Source: Filimonas effusa (lineage in GTDB: Bacteria > Bacteroidota > Bacteroidia > Chitinophagales > Chitinophagaceae). From it: DNA of 64,000 nt. This document shows positions 52,719 to 61,165 of this stretch, piece by piece. The first letter of the stretch is position 1. Each line of letters opens with the position of its first letter. Location of the stretch: positions 1,426,001-1,490,000 of the forward strand of contig NZ_SDHZ01000002.1 in NCBI RefSeq assembly GCF_004118675.1. Direction: 5' to 3'. Position numbers and translations under genes: made by a program. Under the pieces are notes generated by a model that was not told the DNA's origin, made no database searches, and worked only from the letters and a program-made list of their open reading frames with translations.

Positions 52719-52774
52719 TTAATGATGTTAAGGTATTCAATATTGGAACCAAGGGTACTTATAAACACATTAAA

Positions 52775-52812
52775 AGGCCGACCTGGTTTTTTAAAAAACA
52801 CTTAAGCGGCCT
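52775..52812. terminator. Hairpin between the GH2 gene and the kinase gene
   Basis: AGGCCG (52775-52780) pairs with CGGCCT (52807-52812), enclosing the palindrome GTTTTTTAAAAAAC. It lies about 75 bases after the GH2 stop on the minus strand and could end the PUL transcript. Confidence 0.4.
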
Positions 52813-52888
52813 ATAATACTGATGACAGGAGATAAAGAAGGGAGGAAAACTGCGTTTTTAAGCGGTATAACCGATTATTTCTGCTGTT

Positions 52889-55315
52889 TTACCGAGCGGT
52901 AATTTTAACAAAACCAGAAGACAAATCGGCGGCTTCTGCTGTAAGCGTTACAACACCGGCTCTATCATTTGATTGTATCACGGCAAGACAAAGCCCGTTT
53001 AGTGTATTACAATAAGGCGCTTTAAAAGAAGAATGACTTACCGGGCTGCCGTTGTCGACAGCTATAAGTTTGCCTTCGCCGGCGACCTTAAAGTTCACGT
53101 GTATATCGGCATCCGGAACAATATTGCCTTTATCATCAATTACCTGTACAGTAATAAAGGACAGATCCCTGCTATTTGCCCCGATGCTGGTTCTATCGGC
53201 AATGAGGCGAAGCGCATGAGGGGCTCCCGCGGTTCTTCTTTCCTGTTGCAGCACTGTTCTGCCATCTTTGCGGGCAACCGCTTTAAGCGTTCCGGGAGCG
53301 AAGGGCACGCGCCATTTTACATGCAGGCTGGTATCTTTTTTCCGGATTCCCAAAGAGGTGTTGTTGAGAAAGAGTTCCACTTCATCGGCATTATTATAAT
53401 AGGCCACTACGTCGATGGTGTCGTTGTTATTCCAGTTCCAATGTGGCAAGAGGTGCAATACCGGTTTGTTGGTCCACATACTTTGGTAGAGGTAGTAAAC
53501 ATCTTTCGGGAAGCCTGCCAGGTCGAGGATACCAAAATAGGAGCTACGGGCGGGCCAGGTATAAGGGGTTGGTTCGCCGAGATAATCGAAGCCTGTCCAT
53601 ACATACATACCAGAGACATGCTGCATACGGAGGAACAGCTTCAATGTTTCTTCGTGGGTGCTTCCCCAGGGAGCGCTTACATTATCGTAGGCTGAGACGG
53701 TAAAGCCGGGATTGCCTTTGGTGAAGGGTTTGTCCCATGCTTCGGGCCAACGGCGAATGCTATCGGAGGGAATTTTATCGTAGTGCCCTCTTGTTGCCAG
53801 TGCACTTACACTTTCGGTGACAATCATTTTTTTACCGGGCCAGGCGTGGAAGAAGCTATCCCATTTCCAATGATTATAATTATAGCCTATGAGATCTGAT
53901 GCATTTGACAGGATCAGGTTGTTGAAGGGTTGTATTTCATTGTTAGCTGTTACTATTTCCCTTGTAGTATCCAGGGATCTTACAATACCTGCCAGTGTTC
54001 TGGCGATGGTGCGCCCGGAAGTATCGGCACCTGTACCCCATTGTTCTCCGATTTCGTTACCGATGCTCCATATGAATACGGAGGGATGGTTTCTATCGCG
54101 TTTTACGAGGTCCTGTAAGTCTTTGCGGTGCCATTCTTTAAAATCGAGATGATAATCGAAAGGATTTTTTTGTTTTTCCCACATATCGAAAGCTTCGTCC
54201 ATCACAATGAAGCCCATTTTATCGCAGAGGTCGAGCAGTTCCGGGGCAGGTGGATTGTGCGATGTTCTGATACCGTTACAGCCCATTGCCTTCAAAAGTT
54301 CGAGTTGGCGTTCCATGGCGCGGGTGTTTATTGCAGCGCCAAGGCAGCCGAGGTCGTGGTGATTACATACACCTTTAATTTTTAGTGGCCTGTTGTTGAG
54401 AAAGAAGCCTTTGGCGGCGTCGAAATAAAACGAGCGGATTCCGAATGGGGTGATATACACTTCTTCGCTTCTATTGTATTGCAGCTTTGTTAGCAGCTTA
54501 TACATATACGGCGTTTCGTCACTCCAAAGCAGCGGGTGTTTCACCAAGAGGCTGTGCGAGACGATGAGGGAATCTGTTGTAACATAGAGCGTATCCTTCA
54601 GCTGTGTCAATTCTTTTCCATCGGGGTTGAGCACCTGGGTTATTAAGGTTACGTGTTGTGGTTTGCCGGATGTGTTACGGAGGGTGGTAGTGATATGAAC
54701 ACTGGCTTGTGTTCTAGAAACCTGTGGTGTAGTGACGAATGTACCCCACTGATCAACAGCAATTTTGCCGGTAGTGGTAAGCCAGACATTTCTATAGACT
54801 CCTGAGCCGGAATACCAGCGGCTGTTGGGTTGTTTTGCGTTATCGGCTTTTACTACCAGCAGGTTTTTCTGCGGGGCAGGTTTCAGGAAACGTGAGATAG
54901 CATAACGGAATGAGATATAGCCATTGGGGCGTATACCAAGTGAATGGCCGTTGATCCAGACTTCGCTATTTTGATAGATGCCATCGAACTCTATGTACAA
55001 TTCTTTTCCAACGGCATTTGCGGGTGTTATAAATTCTTTCCGGTACCAGCCTGTGCCTCCGGGAAGCGCGCCTCCGCCCGGAGTAGCGGGATGTTTATCG
55101 CTGAAAGAGCCTTCTATGCTCCAGTCGTGCGGCAGCTGTACGTTTAACCAGGTTGCGGTGTTGTCCGGCATTTGTGTAAGCTTACCGGTACTGTCGAGGA
55201 AAAACTGCCAGCCTGTAGTCAGCAGCACACGCGCCTTATGTTGGGCGTGTGCTACAGACGTAAGGGCCGCTTGAGCAGATACAAGGAAAAAACAACACAA
55301 CAAGCGTTTTCTCAT
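52889..55315 (-). CDS. Glycoside hydrolase family 2, beta-galactosidase-like
   Basis: 808 residues with a signal peptide (RKRLLCCFFLVSAQAALTSVAHA). The sugar-binding domain shows LPHDWSIEGSFSDKHPATPGG, GTGWYRKEF, FDGIYQNSEVWINGHSLG. The Ig-like domain is followed by the TIM barrel with KGVCNHHDLGCLGAAINTRAMERQLELLKAMGCNGIRTSHNPP, acid/base WSIGNEIGEQW and nucleophile region MIVTESVSALATRG. A DUF4982-like and Ig-like C-terminus follows (ATRKDGRTVLQQERRTAG-like). It probably removes beta-galactose or a related sugar from a glycan imported by the SusCD pair upstream. It is the last gene of the PUL. Confidence 0.93.
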   Translation of the reverse strand: MRKRLLCCFFLVSAQAALTSVAHAQHKARVLLTTGWQFFLDSTGKLTQMPDNTATWLNVQLPHDWSIEGSFSDKHPATPGGGALPGGTGWYRKEFITPANAVGKELYIEFDGIYQNSEVWINGHSLGIRPNGYISFRYAISRFLKPAPQKNLLVVKADNAKQPNSRWYSGSGVYRNVWLTTTGKIAVDQWGTFVTTPQVSRTQASVHITTTLRNTSGKPQHVTLITQVLNPDGKELTQLKDTLYVTTDSLIVSHSLLVKHPLLWSDETPYMYKLLTKLQYNRSEEVYITPFGIRSFYFDAAKGFFLNNRPLKIKGVCNHHDLGCLGAAINTRAMERQLELLKAMGCNGIRTSHNPPAPELLDLCDKMGFIVMDEAFDMWEKQKNPFDYHLDFKEWHRKDLQDLVKRDRNHPSVFIWSIGNEIGEQWGTGADTSGRTIARTLAGIVRSLDTTREIVTANNEIQPFNNLILSNASDLIGYNYNHWKWDSFFHAWPGKKMIVTESVSALATRGHYDKIPSDSIRRWPEAWDKPFTKGNPGFTVSAYDNVSAPWGSTHEETLKLFLRMQHVSGMYVWTGFDYLGEPTPYTWPARSSYFGILDLAGFPKDVYYLYQSMWTNKPVLHLLPHWNWNNNDTIDVVAYYNNADEVELFLNNTSLGIRKKDTSLHVKWRVPFAPGTLKAVARKDGRTVLQQERRTAGAPHALRLIADRTSIGANSRDLSFITVQVIDDKGNIVPDADIHVNFKVAGEGKLIAVDNGSPVSHSSFKAPYCNTLNGLCLAVIQSNDRAGVVTLTAEAADLSSGFVKITAR

Positions 55316-55418
55316 GACTACAAATTAAGCTACTGTCTGACGTTCATTTAACCAGTCTTTCGTAACGGGCCGCACACCTATCACAATATGCAGCCCGCTT
55401 TTTATTCAAATTACACTA

Positions 55419-56237
55419 TCATTTCAGCTTGAAGTTGAAACCAATATAACAGGGACTATCTCCAGGATTTGGTTTGTCTCTGATCACTGCAAGGATCATA
55501 GAGGTTTCTGTTAATTTGAGAATCTTCAGCTCGCTCCAGTTACTTGAGTTTTTATAGTAGTCGCCTCCGAATAATACTTCGCAGCCAATGAGATACACCA
55601 TTTTTTTAACCGGATCGATTGAAAACTTGCCGGTGCATTTAGTAACCTGCCCGGTTTCGTTTTTCAGGCTGCGGGAATAGTTTTTAGAACCATTAAGATC
55701 GAAGGTCATTTCACCGTAATCGCGATTGGGCATTACCCATTCGTTTCCTGCATAAGAGGGGTGCCAATCCCAGTTATCGCCACTGGGTTTACCATAATCG
55801 AAGCCAAACCAGCCGATGGGGGCTGTCATATCGAGCACCCAGGTTTTCCCTTGCGGGGTACTTCCCGCTATTAGTCCCCATTCGGGGTCTGCGATAAGCG
55901 AGAGGTCTGTTTTTGATACAGTTATTTTAGTGGAATCCATTACGAGGCCGCCCGGGGAGTTAGCTCCGTATTTAATATAATAGTCGCCTGAGAAGGGCAG
56001 GCTTACTGTATCATTTACCCTGGTAGAGACGCCTTCGGCATAATCCCAGTAGGGGATCACGCCTTTGGTATTACTTTGCAGGTAAAGGATATTATCGTGT
56101 CCTGATTTCTGTGTAACAGAAAATGAAAGCTGTGATTTATTTATGATAGCAGGCAGGTCGGTTCTCTTTTCTTTGGGAGAACATGCGGCCATAAACAATG
56201 TTATGGCGGCAGCTGCCATCAGTTTATTTTTTTTCAT
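55419..56237 (-). CDS. PUL-associated surface lipoprotein (SusE/F-like position)
   Basis: 272 residues. A lipoprotein signal ends ITLFMAAC. An N-terminal Ig-like portion (LSFSVTQKSGHDNILYLQSNTKGVIPYWDYAEG) is followed by a domain with Trp-rich carbohydrate-binding character (TWVLDMTAPIGWFGFDYGKPSGDNWDWHPSYAGNEWV). It stands directly after susD (18 bases), as surface glycan-binding proteins do in such loci. The sequence is unlike classical SusE, so the name describes position, not proven function. It likely binds the target glycan at the cell surface. Confidence 0.75.
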   Translation of the reverse strand: MKKNKLMAAAAITLFMAACSPKEKRTDLPAIINKSQLSFSVTQKSGHDNILYLQSNTKGVIPYWDYAEGVSTRVNDTVSLPFSGDYYIKYGANSPGGLVMDSTKITVSKTDLSLIADPEWGLIAGSTPQGKTWVLDMTAPIGWFGFDYGKPSGDNWDWHPSYAGNEWVMPNRDYGEMTFDLNGSKNYSRSLKNETGQVTKCTGKFSIDPVKKMVYLIGCEVLFGGDYYKNSSNWSELKILKLTETSMILAVIRDKPNPGDSPCYIGFNFKLK

Positions 56238-56255
56238 AGCAAAAAGTTTAAATGG

Positions 56256-57884
56256 TTAGTTGGTCCATCCATTGTTTTGTTTCAAAGTGCCATTACTGAG
56301 GCCTATCTGAACATCGGGGATGGCAAAAAGACCATTGGTTTCGGTACGGAAGGAAATATTAAAGTCGCCGCCTGTATTGTTATCGATGATCTGTTTTGCT
56401 GCGGGCATGCCTTGCCGGAGTATATCCCAGTAGCGGATACCCTCGAGCGCCAATTCGAGGCGGCGTTCTTCCAGGATTGTTTTCAAGCCTGCGGCATCGG
56501 CGGTAAGCACTTTTCTATGAGTGATATCCTTTTTGAAAGCGCGGTCGCGCACCCTGTTGAAATAGTTCTGTGCTGTTGACAGGTTGGTTGCGAGATGCAG
56601 TTCGGCCCCCATGAGCAGCACATCGGCGAAGCGGATAACCACGTAGTTATCGTAGTTGTCGATCTGGAAATTGCCACTCATATCGGCTACTTTATTGAGC
56701 GTAATGGGTGTATATTTTTTCCAGAAATAGCCTGTATACTGAACCTGGTCGGAGGCAGGTATAAAGGCGGTAAGGCCATCTTCCTGGATACCAATAAAGG
56801 AGGCTTTCCTGCGAATACTATCTGCCGATTCGTAGGCATTATACAATGCGGGATTAACTGTACCAACGCCCCAGCCCTGTGTATAGAATGCCAGCTCGCT
56901 GATACCCCTGAGGCCAACCATTACCTGTACCCTGTTGCCATTCAACTGGTTCCAGTTACCTTTTCCTTTTTCGGAATACTGGATAACGAAGACGCCTTCT
57001 TTGTTATTCTGTCCTGCAAAGGTTTTGGCTGTAGCATAGGCTGATGCGCGCCAGAGGGTACCAAAGTCATCGAGGAGGTCGTAACCACTATTGGCGATAA
57101 CATCGTCGATAGCAGCAGTTACCTGTTGTTTGGTATATACGCCTGCGAGGTCGGTTTTGTTATAGTAGCCGGTGTAATAGAGGAAAACTCTTGCCAGCAA
57201 TGCTTCAGCCGCCCATTTGGTTATTCTGCCGTATTCTTCATCCGGGATACTGGCAAAAGGTTTGGCACTGGCTGTAAGGTTTTGAATTGCGGCTTTCAGG
57301 TCATTGGCAATAAGGGCATAAACGCTGTCGGGGCTAGCCTGTGGGATATAATAGTTTTCGCCTTCGATGGGTACAGTAAGCAGGGGAATATTTCCGTACA
57401 TACGAACCTGGTCGAAGTAGAAATAGGCGCGCAGGAATTGCGCTTCGCCTGTGTACCTGTTTTTCAATGCCTGATCGGCACCAAAGTTGGCGCCGTCTAT
57501 TTCCTGGAGGAATTTATTGGCCCTATAGATCCCTGTATAGTTTTTCTTCCAGCTTACTTTATTCATGTCTTCCCATTTCTCAAATTTGTCGGCATGTCTA
57601 TGGCCATTATCGGCCAGGCCACCGCCGCCGAAGCAGTTATCGGATGCGAGTTCGGAGGACAGCCAGATGTTGCCGAAGCCTTCCCAGTTAAGGACGCTGT
57701 AAGCTGCTACCAATGCTTTGAAGGCATCTTCCGGAGATTTATAGAACGTTGCCTCTACCTGTTTGTCTTTGGGCGTTCTGTCGAGGAAGTCTTTATTACA
57801 GGCCAACAGACCTGAGAGTATGATTGACAGTACAGCGATAGCGGTGTACCTGTACAAAGAAGTAATACGAAGTTTGCGTTTCAT
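56256..57884 (-). CDS. SusD/RagB-family glycan-binding lipoprotein
   Basis: 542 residues. A lipoprotein signal (AVLSIILSGLLAC) and the SusD opening NKDFLDRTPKDKQVEATFYKSPEDAFKALVAAYSVL are clear. TPR-like helices follow, and the C-terminal domain carries VVIRFADVLLMGAELHLATN, ARDYFNRVRDRAF-like NYFNRVRDRAF, and ILEERRLELALEGIRYWDILRQG. SusD sits as a lid on the SusC pore. It follows susC by 24 bases on the same strand. Confidence 0.97.
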   Translation of the reverse strand: MKRKLRITSLYRYTAIAVLSIILSGLLACNKDFLDRTPKDKQVEATFYKSPEDAFKALVAAYSVLNWEGFGNIWLSSELASDNCFGGGGLADNGHRHADKFEKWEDMNKVSWKKNYTGIYRANKFLQEIDGANFGADQALKNRYTGEAQFLRAYFYFDQVRMYGNIPLLTVPIEGENYYIPQASPDSVYALIANDLKAAIQNLTASAKPFASIPDEEYGRITKWAAEALLARVFLYYTGYYNKTDLAGVYTKQQVTAAIDDVIANSGYDLLDDFGTLWRASAYATAKTFAGQNNKEGVFVIQYSEKGKGNWNQLNGNRVQVMVGLRGISELAFYTQGWGVGTVNPALYNAYESADSIRRKASFIGIQEDGLTAFIPASDQVQYTGYFWKKYTPITLNKVADMSGNFQIDNYDNYVVIRFADVLLMGAELHLATNLSTAQNYFNRVRDRAFKKDITHRKVLTADAAGLKTILEERRLELALEGIRYWDILRQGMPAAKQIIDNNTGGDFNISFRTETNGLFAIPDVQIGLSNGTLKQNNGWTN

Positions 57885-57908
57885 ACAATACCGTTTTAAG
57901 TATGCAGA

Positions 57909-60900
57909 TTATAATTTAATGCTGAGTCCTACCATCACTGTTCTAGGCTGCGGATAGTAGCCGAGGTCGATACCTGAAGACCAGGTATTGCCTTCATTAT
58001 CGGTGTTACCGTAGCCTACTTCGGGGTCCAATCCTTTGTAGCTGGTGAAGGTGAACGGATTGAGGACAGTGGCATAAATGCGGCATTGCTGGAAGGGTAA
58101 TGCTGCGAGCACATGTTTTTTAAGATCGTATCCTATGCTGATTGTTTTAACGCGCATGAACGATCCGTTATGGATATGGAGGGTAGATACACGGCCCCAG
58201 TTGTTATTTGCCTCATCGCTGAGTGTCACCCTGGGGAGATAGCTGGAAGTACCTTCGCCGGTCCAGCGGCCTATGAATTCGGAGCTATAGTTATTATACC
58301 ACCTATCGAACGCTCTTGTACCATCGAGGATATCGTTTCCGCCCACACCTGAAGCGAGGAGGGTAAAATCGAAGCCATTCCAGTTGGCGGAGATATTAAA
58401 GCCATAAGTATAATCGGGGTTGGGGTTACCGATCATTGTTTTATCGCCGGCGTCGATAGTGCCGTTACCGTTACGGTCGACGAAGCGAACGTCACCGGGT
58501 TTGGCGTTGGGTTGAATGAGTCCTTTTGTACCCATGTAGCTATTTACTTCCGCTACATTCTGGAAGATACCATTGGCCTGGTAGCCCCAGAAGTACCCGA
58601 TGGGGAAGCCGTTTTCGATCCTGAAGAATTCGTCGGTATTGGAAGCAAGGACACCAGAGGCACCGTGAATAATACCTTCCCTGTTAGGCACTTCTTTCAC
58701 GGTATTGCTATTGAATGCAATATTGCCTCCGATGCTCCAGGTTACTGCTCCTGTTTTTTTCTGGTAGTTGAGTGCGATTTCAACGCCTTTATTTACGATA
58801 TGGCCGCCATTGATAATCGGGGGATCATTACCAACGAGGTCGGGTATCGGCGCTGTTACAAGCCAGTCGCGTGTTGTTTTATTGTACCAGTCGAAGTTGA
58901 TGCTAAGTCCTTTAAAGAGCGTTGCGTCGAAGCCGATATTGGTTTGTTCTGCGGCTTCCCATTTGAGGTTGGGGTTAGGCACCTGGCTGGGTGAAGCACC
59001 TATGGTAGGGTTTACGCCGAAGCCTCCGAAGTAATAACTCCTGTATTGAGAGCTGATGGTAGCCATATACCGGAAGTCGCCTATGCGATCGTTACCGTTA
59101 CGTCCCCATCCACCGCGGATCTTAAGGAAGTTAAGCCAGGCGGGTTTTCCAAAGTTTTCGTTGGTAACCACCCATCCTGCCGAGAAGGAAGGGAAATAGC
59201 CATAGCGGTTATTGGGGCCGAATACGCTGGAGCCATCACGCCTGATGATAGCAGACAGCATGTATTTGCCATCGTAGGTATAGTTGACCCTTCCGAAATA
59301 AGATTGTAAGGCTCTTTCCACGCGGGAACCGGCGGCAGCGTTATCGATGCCCGGCAATTGTGTACCATTGCTGATAACCGCGTATTCGAAGCCTGGAATG
59401 ACCAGATCGGTACGGCTGCCGGAAACGTAAGTATAAACATCTTCCTTAGCGGTTGTACCTGCCAGTAATGCGATGTTGTGATTGCCCAGCTGGGTAGTAT
59501 AGCTGATGGTATTATCCCAGTTCCACCTGATGTTTTTGTAAATGGCACTTGTAACAGAGGTGACGCTGCTTTTATTGGTGGAAGACAAATCGTATTTAGG
59601 GGTATAACCTGTATAGTTTTCGTAGGAGAGGTCCATCCCAAAGTCGGTCCTGATCTTCAGTCCTTTCAGGATGGTGACCTCCATATAAGTGTTGCCGAAG
59701 ATCCTGTCGAAATTTCTCTTATTGTTATTGAGGTAGTCCATGGCAGCAACGGGATTTATTTCCTCTGCAAACGGGGACCTGGCGTAGGAGCCATCGGCAT
59801 TATATGCAGGGAAAGTGGGGCTGGTGTTTAGAAGGCCCCTTATGGAGTTACCATAAATATTACCTGTACCGATGCCTGCCTGGTTGCTATGGATATAGGC
59901 GAGGTTTTCTCCTATTTTGACGATGTCTTTATAAAGTTTATGATCGGAGTTAACCCTGAGGTTAACGCGTTCGTAAAAAGATTTTCCTTTTAAGCCCATG
60001 AGACCTTCCTGGCGCTGGTACCCGATGGAGGTAGCATAAACAGACTGGTCGTTACCTCCGTTGAGGCCGAGGTTATAGCTTTGTGTAACGGCGTTTTTGA
60101 GGCGTACCTCTTCCTGCCAGTCGGTACCTTTTCCAAAGGAATCGATCTGTGCCTGGGAGTAAACGAAGTAAGCCGGTTTACCGGAGTTGATGGCAGCTTC
60201 GTTCATGATGATGGCGTACTCTTTGGCGTTGAGCAGCGACATTTTTTTAGTAGGGTTCTGCCAGCCGTAGTACATGTCGAGGGAGACCGCTTTGCGTCCT
60301 GCTTTGCCTTTGCGGGTGGTGATGAGGACGACGCCGTTAGCGGAGCGGGCGCCATAGATGGCTGCGGAGGCGGCATCTTTGAGAATGTCCATAGATTCGA
60401 TATCAGCCGGGTTGAGGTAGCTGATATCTTCGGCGGGCATACCGTCGATCACGTAAAGCGGGTTGGAGTTTCCATTGGTTGCAACGCCCCTAACCACGAT
60501 GCGGAGTGCATCGCCCGGCTGACCGGAGTTAGAAGTAACCTGAACGCCGGCAGCCTGTCCCTGAAGGCTTTGGCCTACAGATAAGTTCTTATTCTTTTCG
60601 AGGTCACTACCTGCCACGCGGACAGTGGCGCCGGTAACTTCGCGGCGGCGCTGGGTTCCGTAGCCTATCACAACTACTTCTTCGAGCTGACTTTCGCCCT
60701 GTTGCAGGCGTACGTCGAAGATGCTGCCGTCGCCTATGGTAATTTCGGCATTTGCATAGTTTACAAATGAGATGACCAGGACATCGCCTTTTTTAGCACT
60801 GATGGAGAACTGACCATTTTCATCGGAGGTTGTTCCTGTGGTGGTGCCTTTTATGGTAATGTTAGCCTGGGCTAGCGGCTGTCCGGCAGGGCCTGTTACT

Positions 60901-61028
60901 GTTCCAGAGACTGATTTTTTCTGCGCCATAGCTGTCAGGCATACCAGGAATGCCGGCAGCAGAAAAAGCAGCAGCTGCAACGGCCTGTAAAGGGGCCGCC
61001 TGGTGGCGTTTCTAATTAGGGATCTCAT
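57909..61028 (-). CDS. SusC/RagA-family TonB-linked outer-membrane transporter
   Basis: 1039 residues. A signal peptide (PLQLLLFLLPAFLVCLTAMAQ), a carboxypeptidase-like domain (SVSGTVTGPAGQPLAQANITIKGTTTGTTSDENGQFSI), then the plug domain with the SusC signature EEVVVIGYGTQRRREVTGAT, GVQVTSNSGQPGDALRIVVRGV, PLYVIDGMPAEDISYLNPADIESMDILKDAASAAIYGARSANGVVLITTR. The long barrel ends with FTSYKGLDPEVGYGN and YPQPRTVMVGLSIKL. It imports oligosaccharides using TonB energy. susD and the lipoprotein follow at once. The HTCS gene lies upstream on the same strand, 137 bases away. Confidence 0.98.
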   Translation of the reverse strand: MRSLIRNATRRPLYRPLQLLLFLLPAFLVCLTAMAQKKSVSGTVTGPAGQPLAQANITIKGTTTGTTSDENGQFSISAKKGDVLVISFVNYANAEITIGDGSIFDVRLQQGESQLEEVVVIGYGTQRRREVTGATVRVAGSDLEKNKNLSVGQSLQGQAAGVQVTSNSGQPGDALRIVVRGVATNGNSNPLYVIDGMPAEDISYLNPADIESMDILKDAASAAIYGARSANGVVLITTRKGKAGRKAVSLDMYYGWQNPTKKMSLLNAKEYAIIMNEAAINSGKPAYFVYSQAQIDSFGKGTDWQEEVRLKNAVTQSYNLGLNGGNDQSVYATSIGYQRQEGLMGLKGKSFYERVNLRVNSDHKLYKDIVKIGENLAYIHSNQAGIGTGNIYGNSIRGLLNTSPTFPAYNADGSYARSPFAEEINPVAAMDYLNNNKRNFDRIFGNTYMEVTILKGLKIRTDFGMDLSYENYTGYTPKYDLSSTNKSSVTSVTSAIYKNIRWNWDNTISYTTQLGNHNIALLAGTTAKEDVYTYVSGSRTDLVIPGFEYAVISNGTQLPGIDNAAAGSRVERALQSYFGRVNYTYDGKYMLSAIIRRDGSSVFGPNNRYGYFPSFSAGWVVTNENFGKPAWLNFLKIRGGWGRNGNDRIGDFRYMATISSQYRSYYFGGFGVNPTIGASPSQVPNPNLKWEAAEQTNIGFDATLFKGLSINFDWYNKTTRDWLVTAPIPDLVGNDPPIINGGHIVNKGVEIALNYQKKTGAVTWSIGGNIAFNSNTVKEVPNREGIIHGASGVLASNTDEFFRIENGFPIGYFWGYQANGIFQNVAEVNSYMGTKGLIQPNAKPGDVRFVDRNGNGTIDAGDKTMIGNPNPDYTYGFNISANWNGFDFTLLASGVGGNDILDGTRAFDRWYNNYSSEFIGRWTGEGTSSYLPRVTLSDEANNNWGRVSTLHIHNGSFMRVKTISIGYDLKKHVLAALPFQQCRIYATVLNPFTFTSYKGLDPEVGYGNTDNEGNTWSSGIDLGYYPQPRTVMVGLSIKL

Positions 61029-61106
61029 GTGGCAATCAATATTAAGTGGTTGATAAAAAGACTAGTGGTATTTTAGGAGACAAGGTTATTGTTAAAGACA
61101 TGCTAA

Positions 61107-61138
61107 GCTACACTGAGGATGCACAGCAGAGGTGTAGC
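61107..61138. promoter_or_regulatory. Inverted repeat between HTCS and susC
   Basis: GCTACAC (61107-61113) and GTGTAGC (61132-61138) pair perfectly across 18 bases, about 28 bases after the HTCS stop and 79 before the susC start. It could be the HTCS terminator or an HTCS binding site. The sequence does not decide. Confidence 0.35.
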
Positions 61139-61165
61139 GTTTGTTTCGATGTAGGGGGGATTTTG

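Noticed and set aside
52869-52876. AACCGATT within ATAACCGATTAT as a LacI operator
   Set aside because: It lies downstream of the GH2 gene in an unrelated locus, and about two chance copies of this 8-mer are expected in the window.
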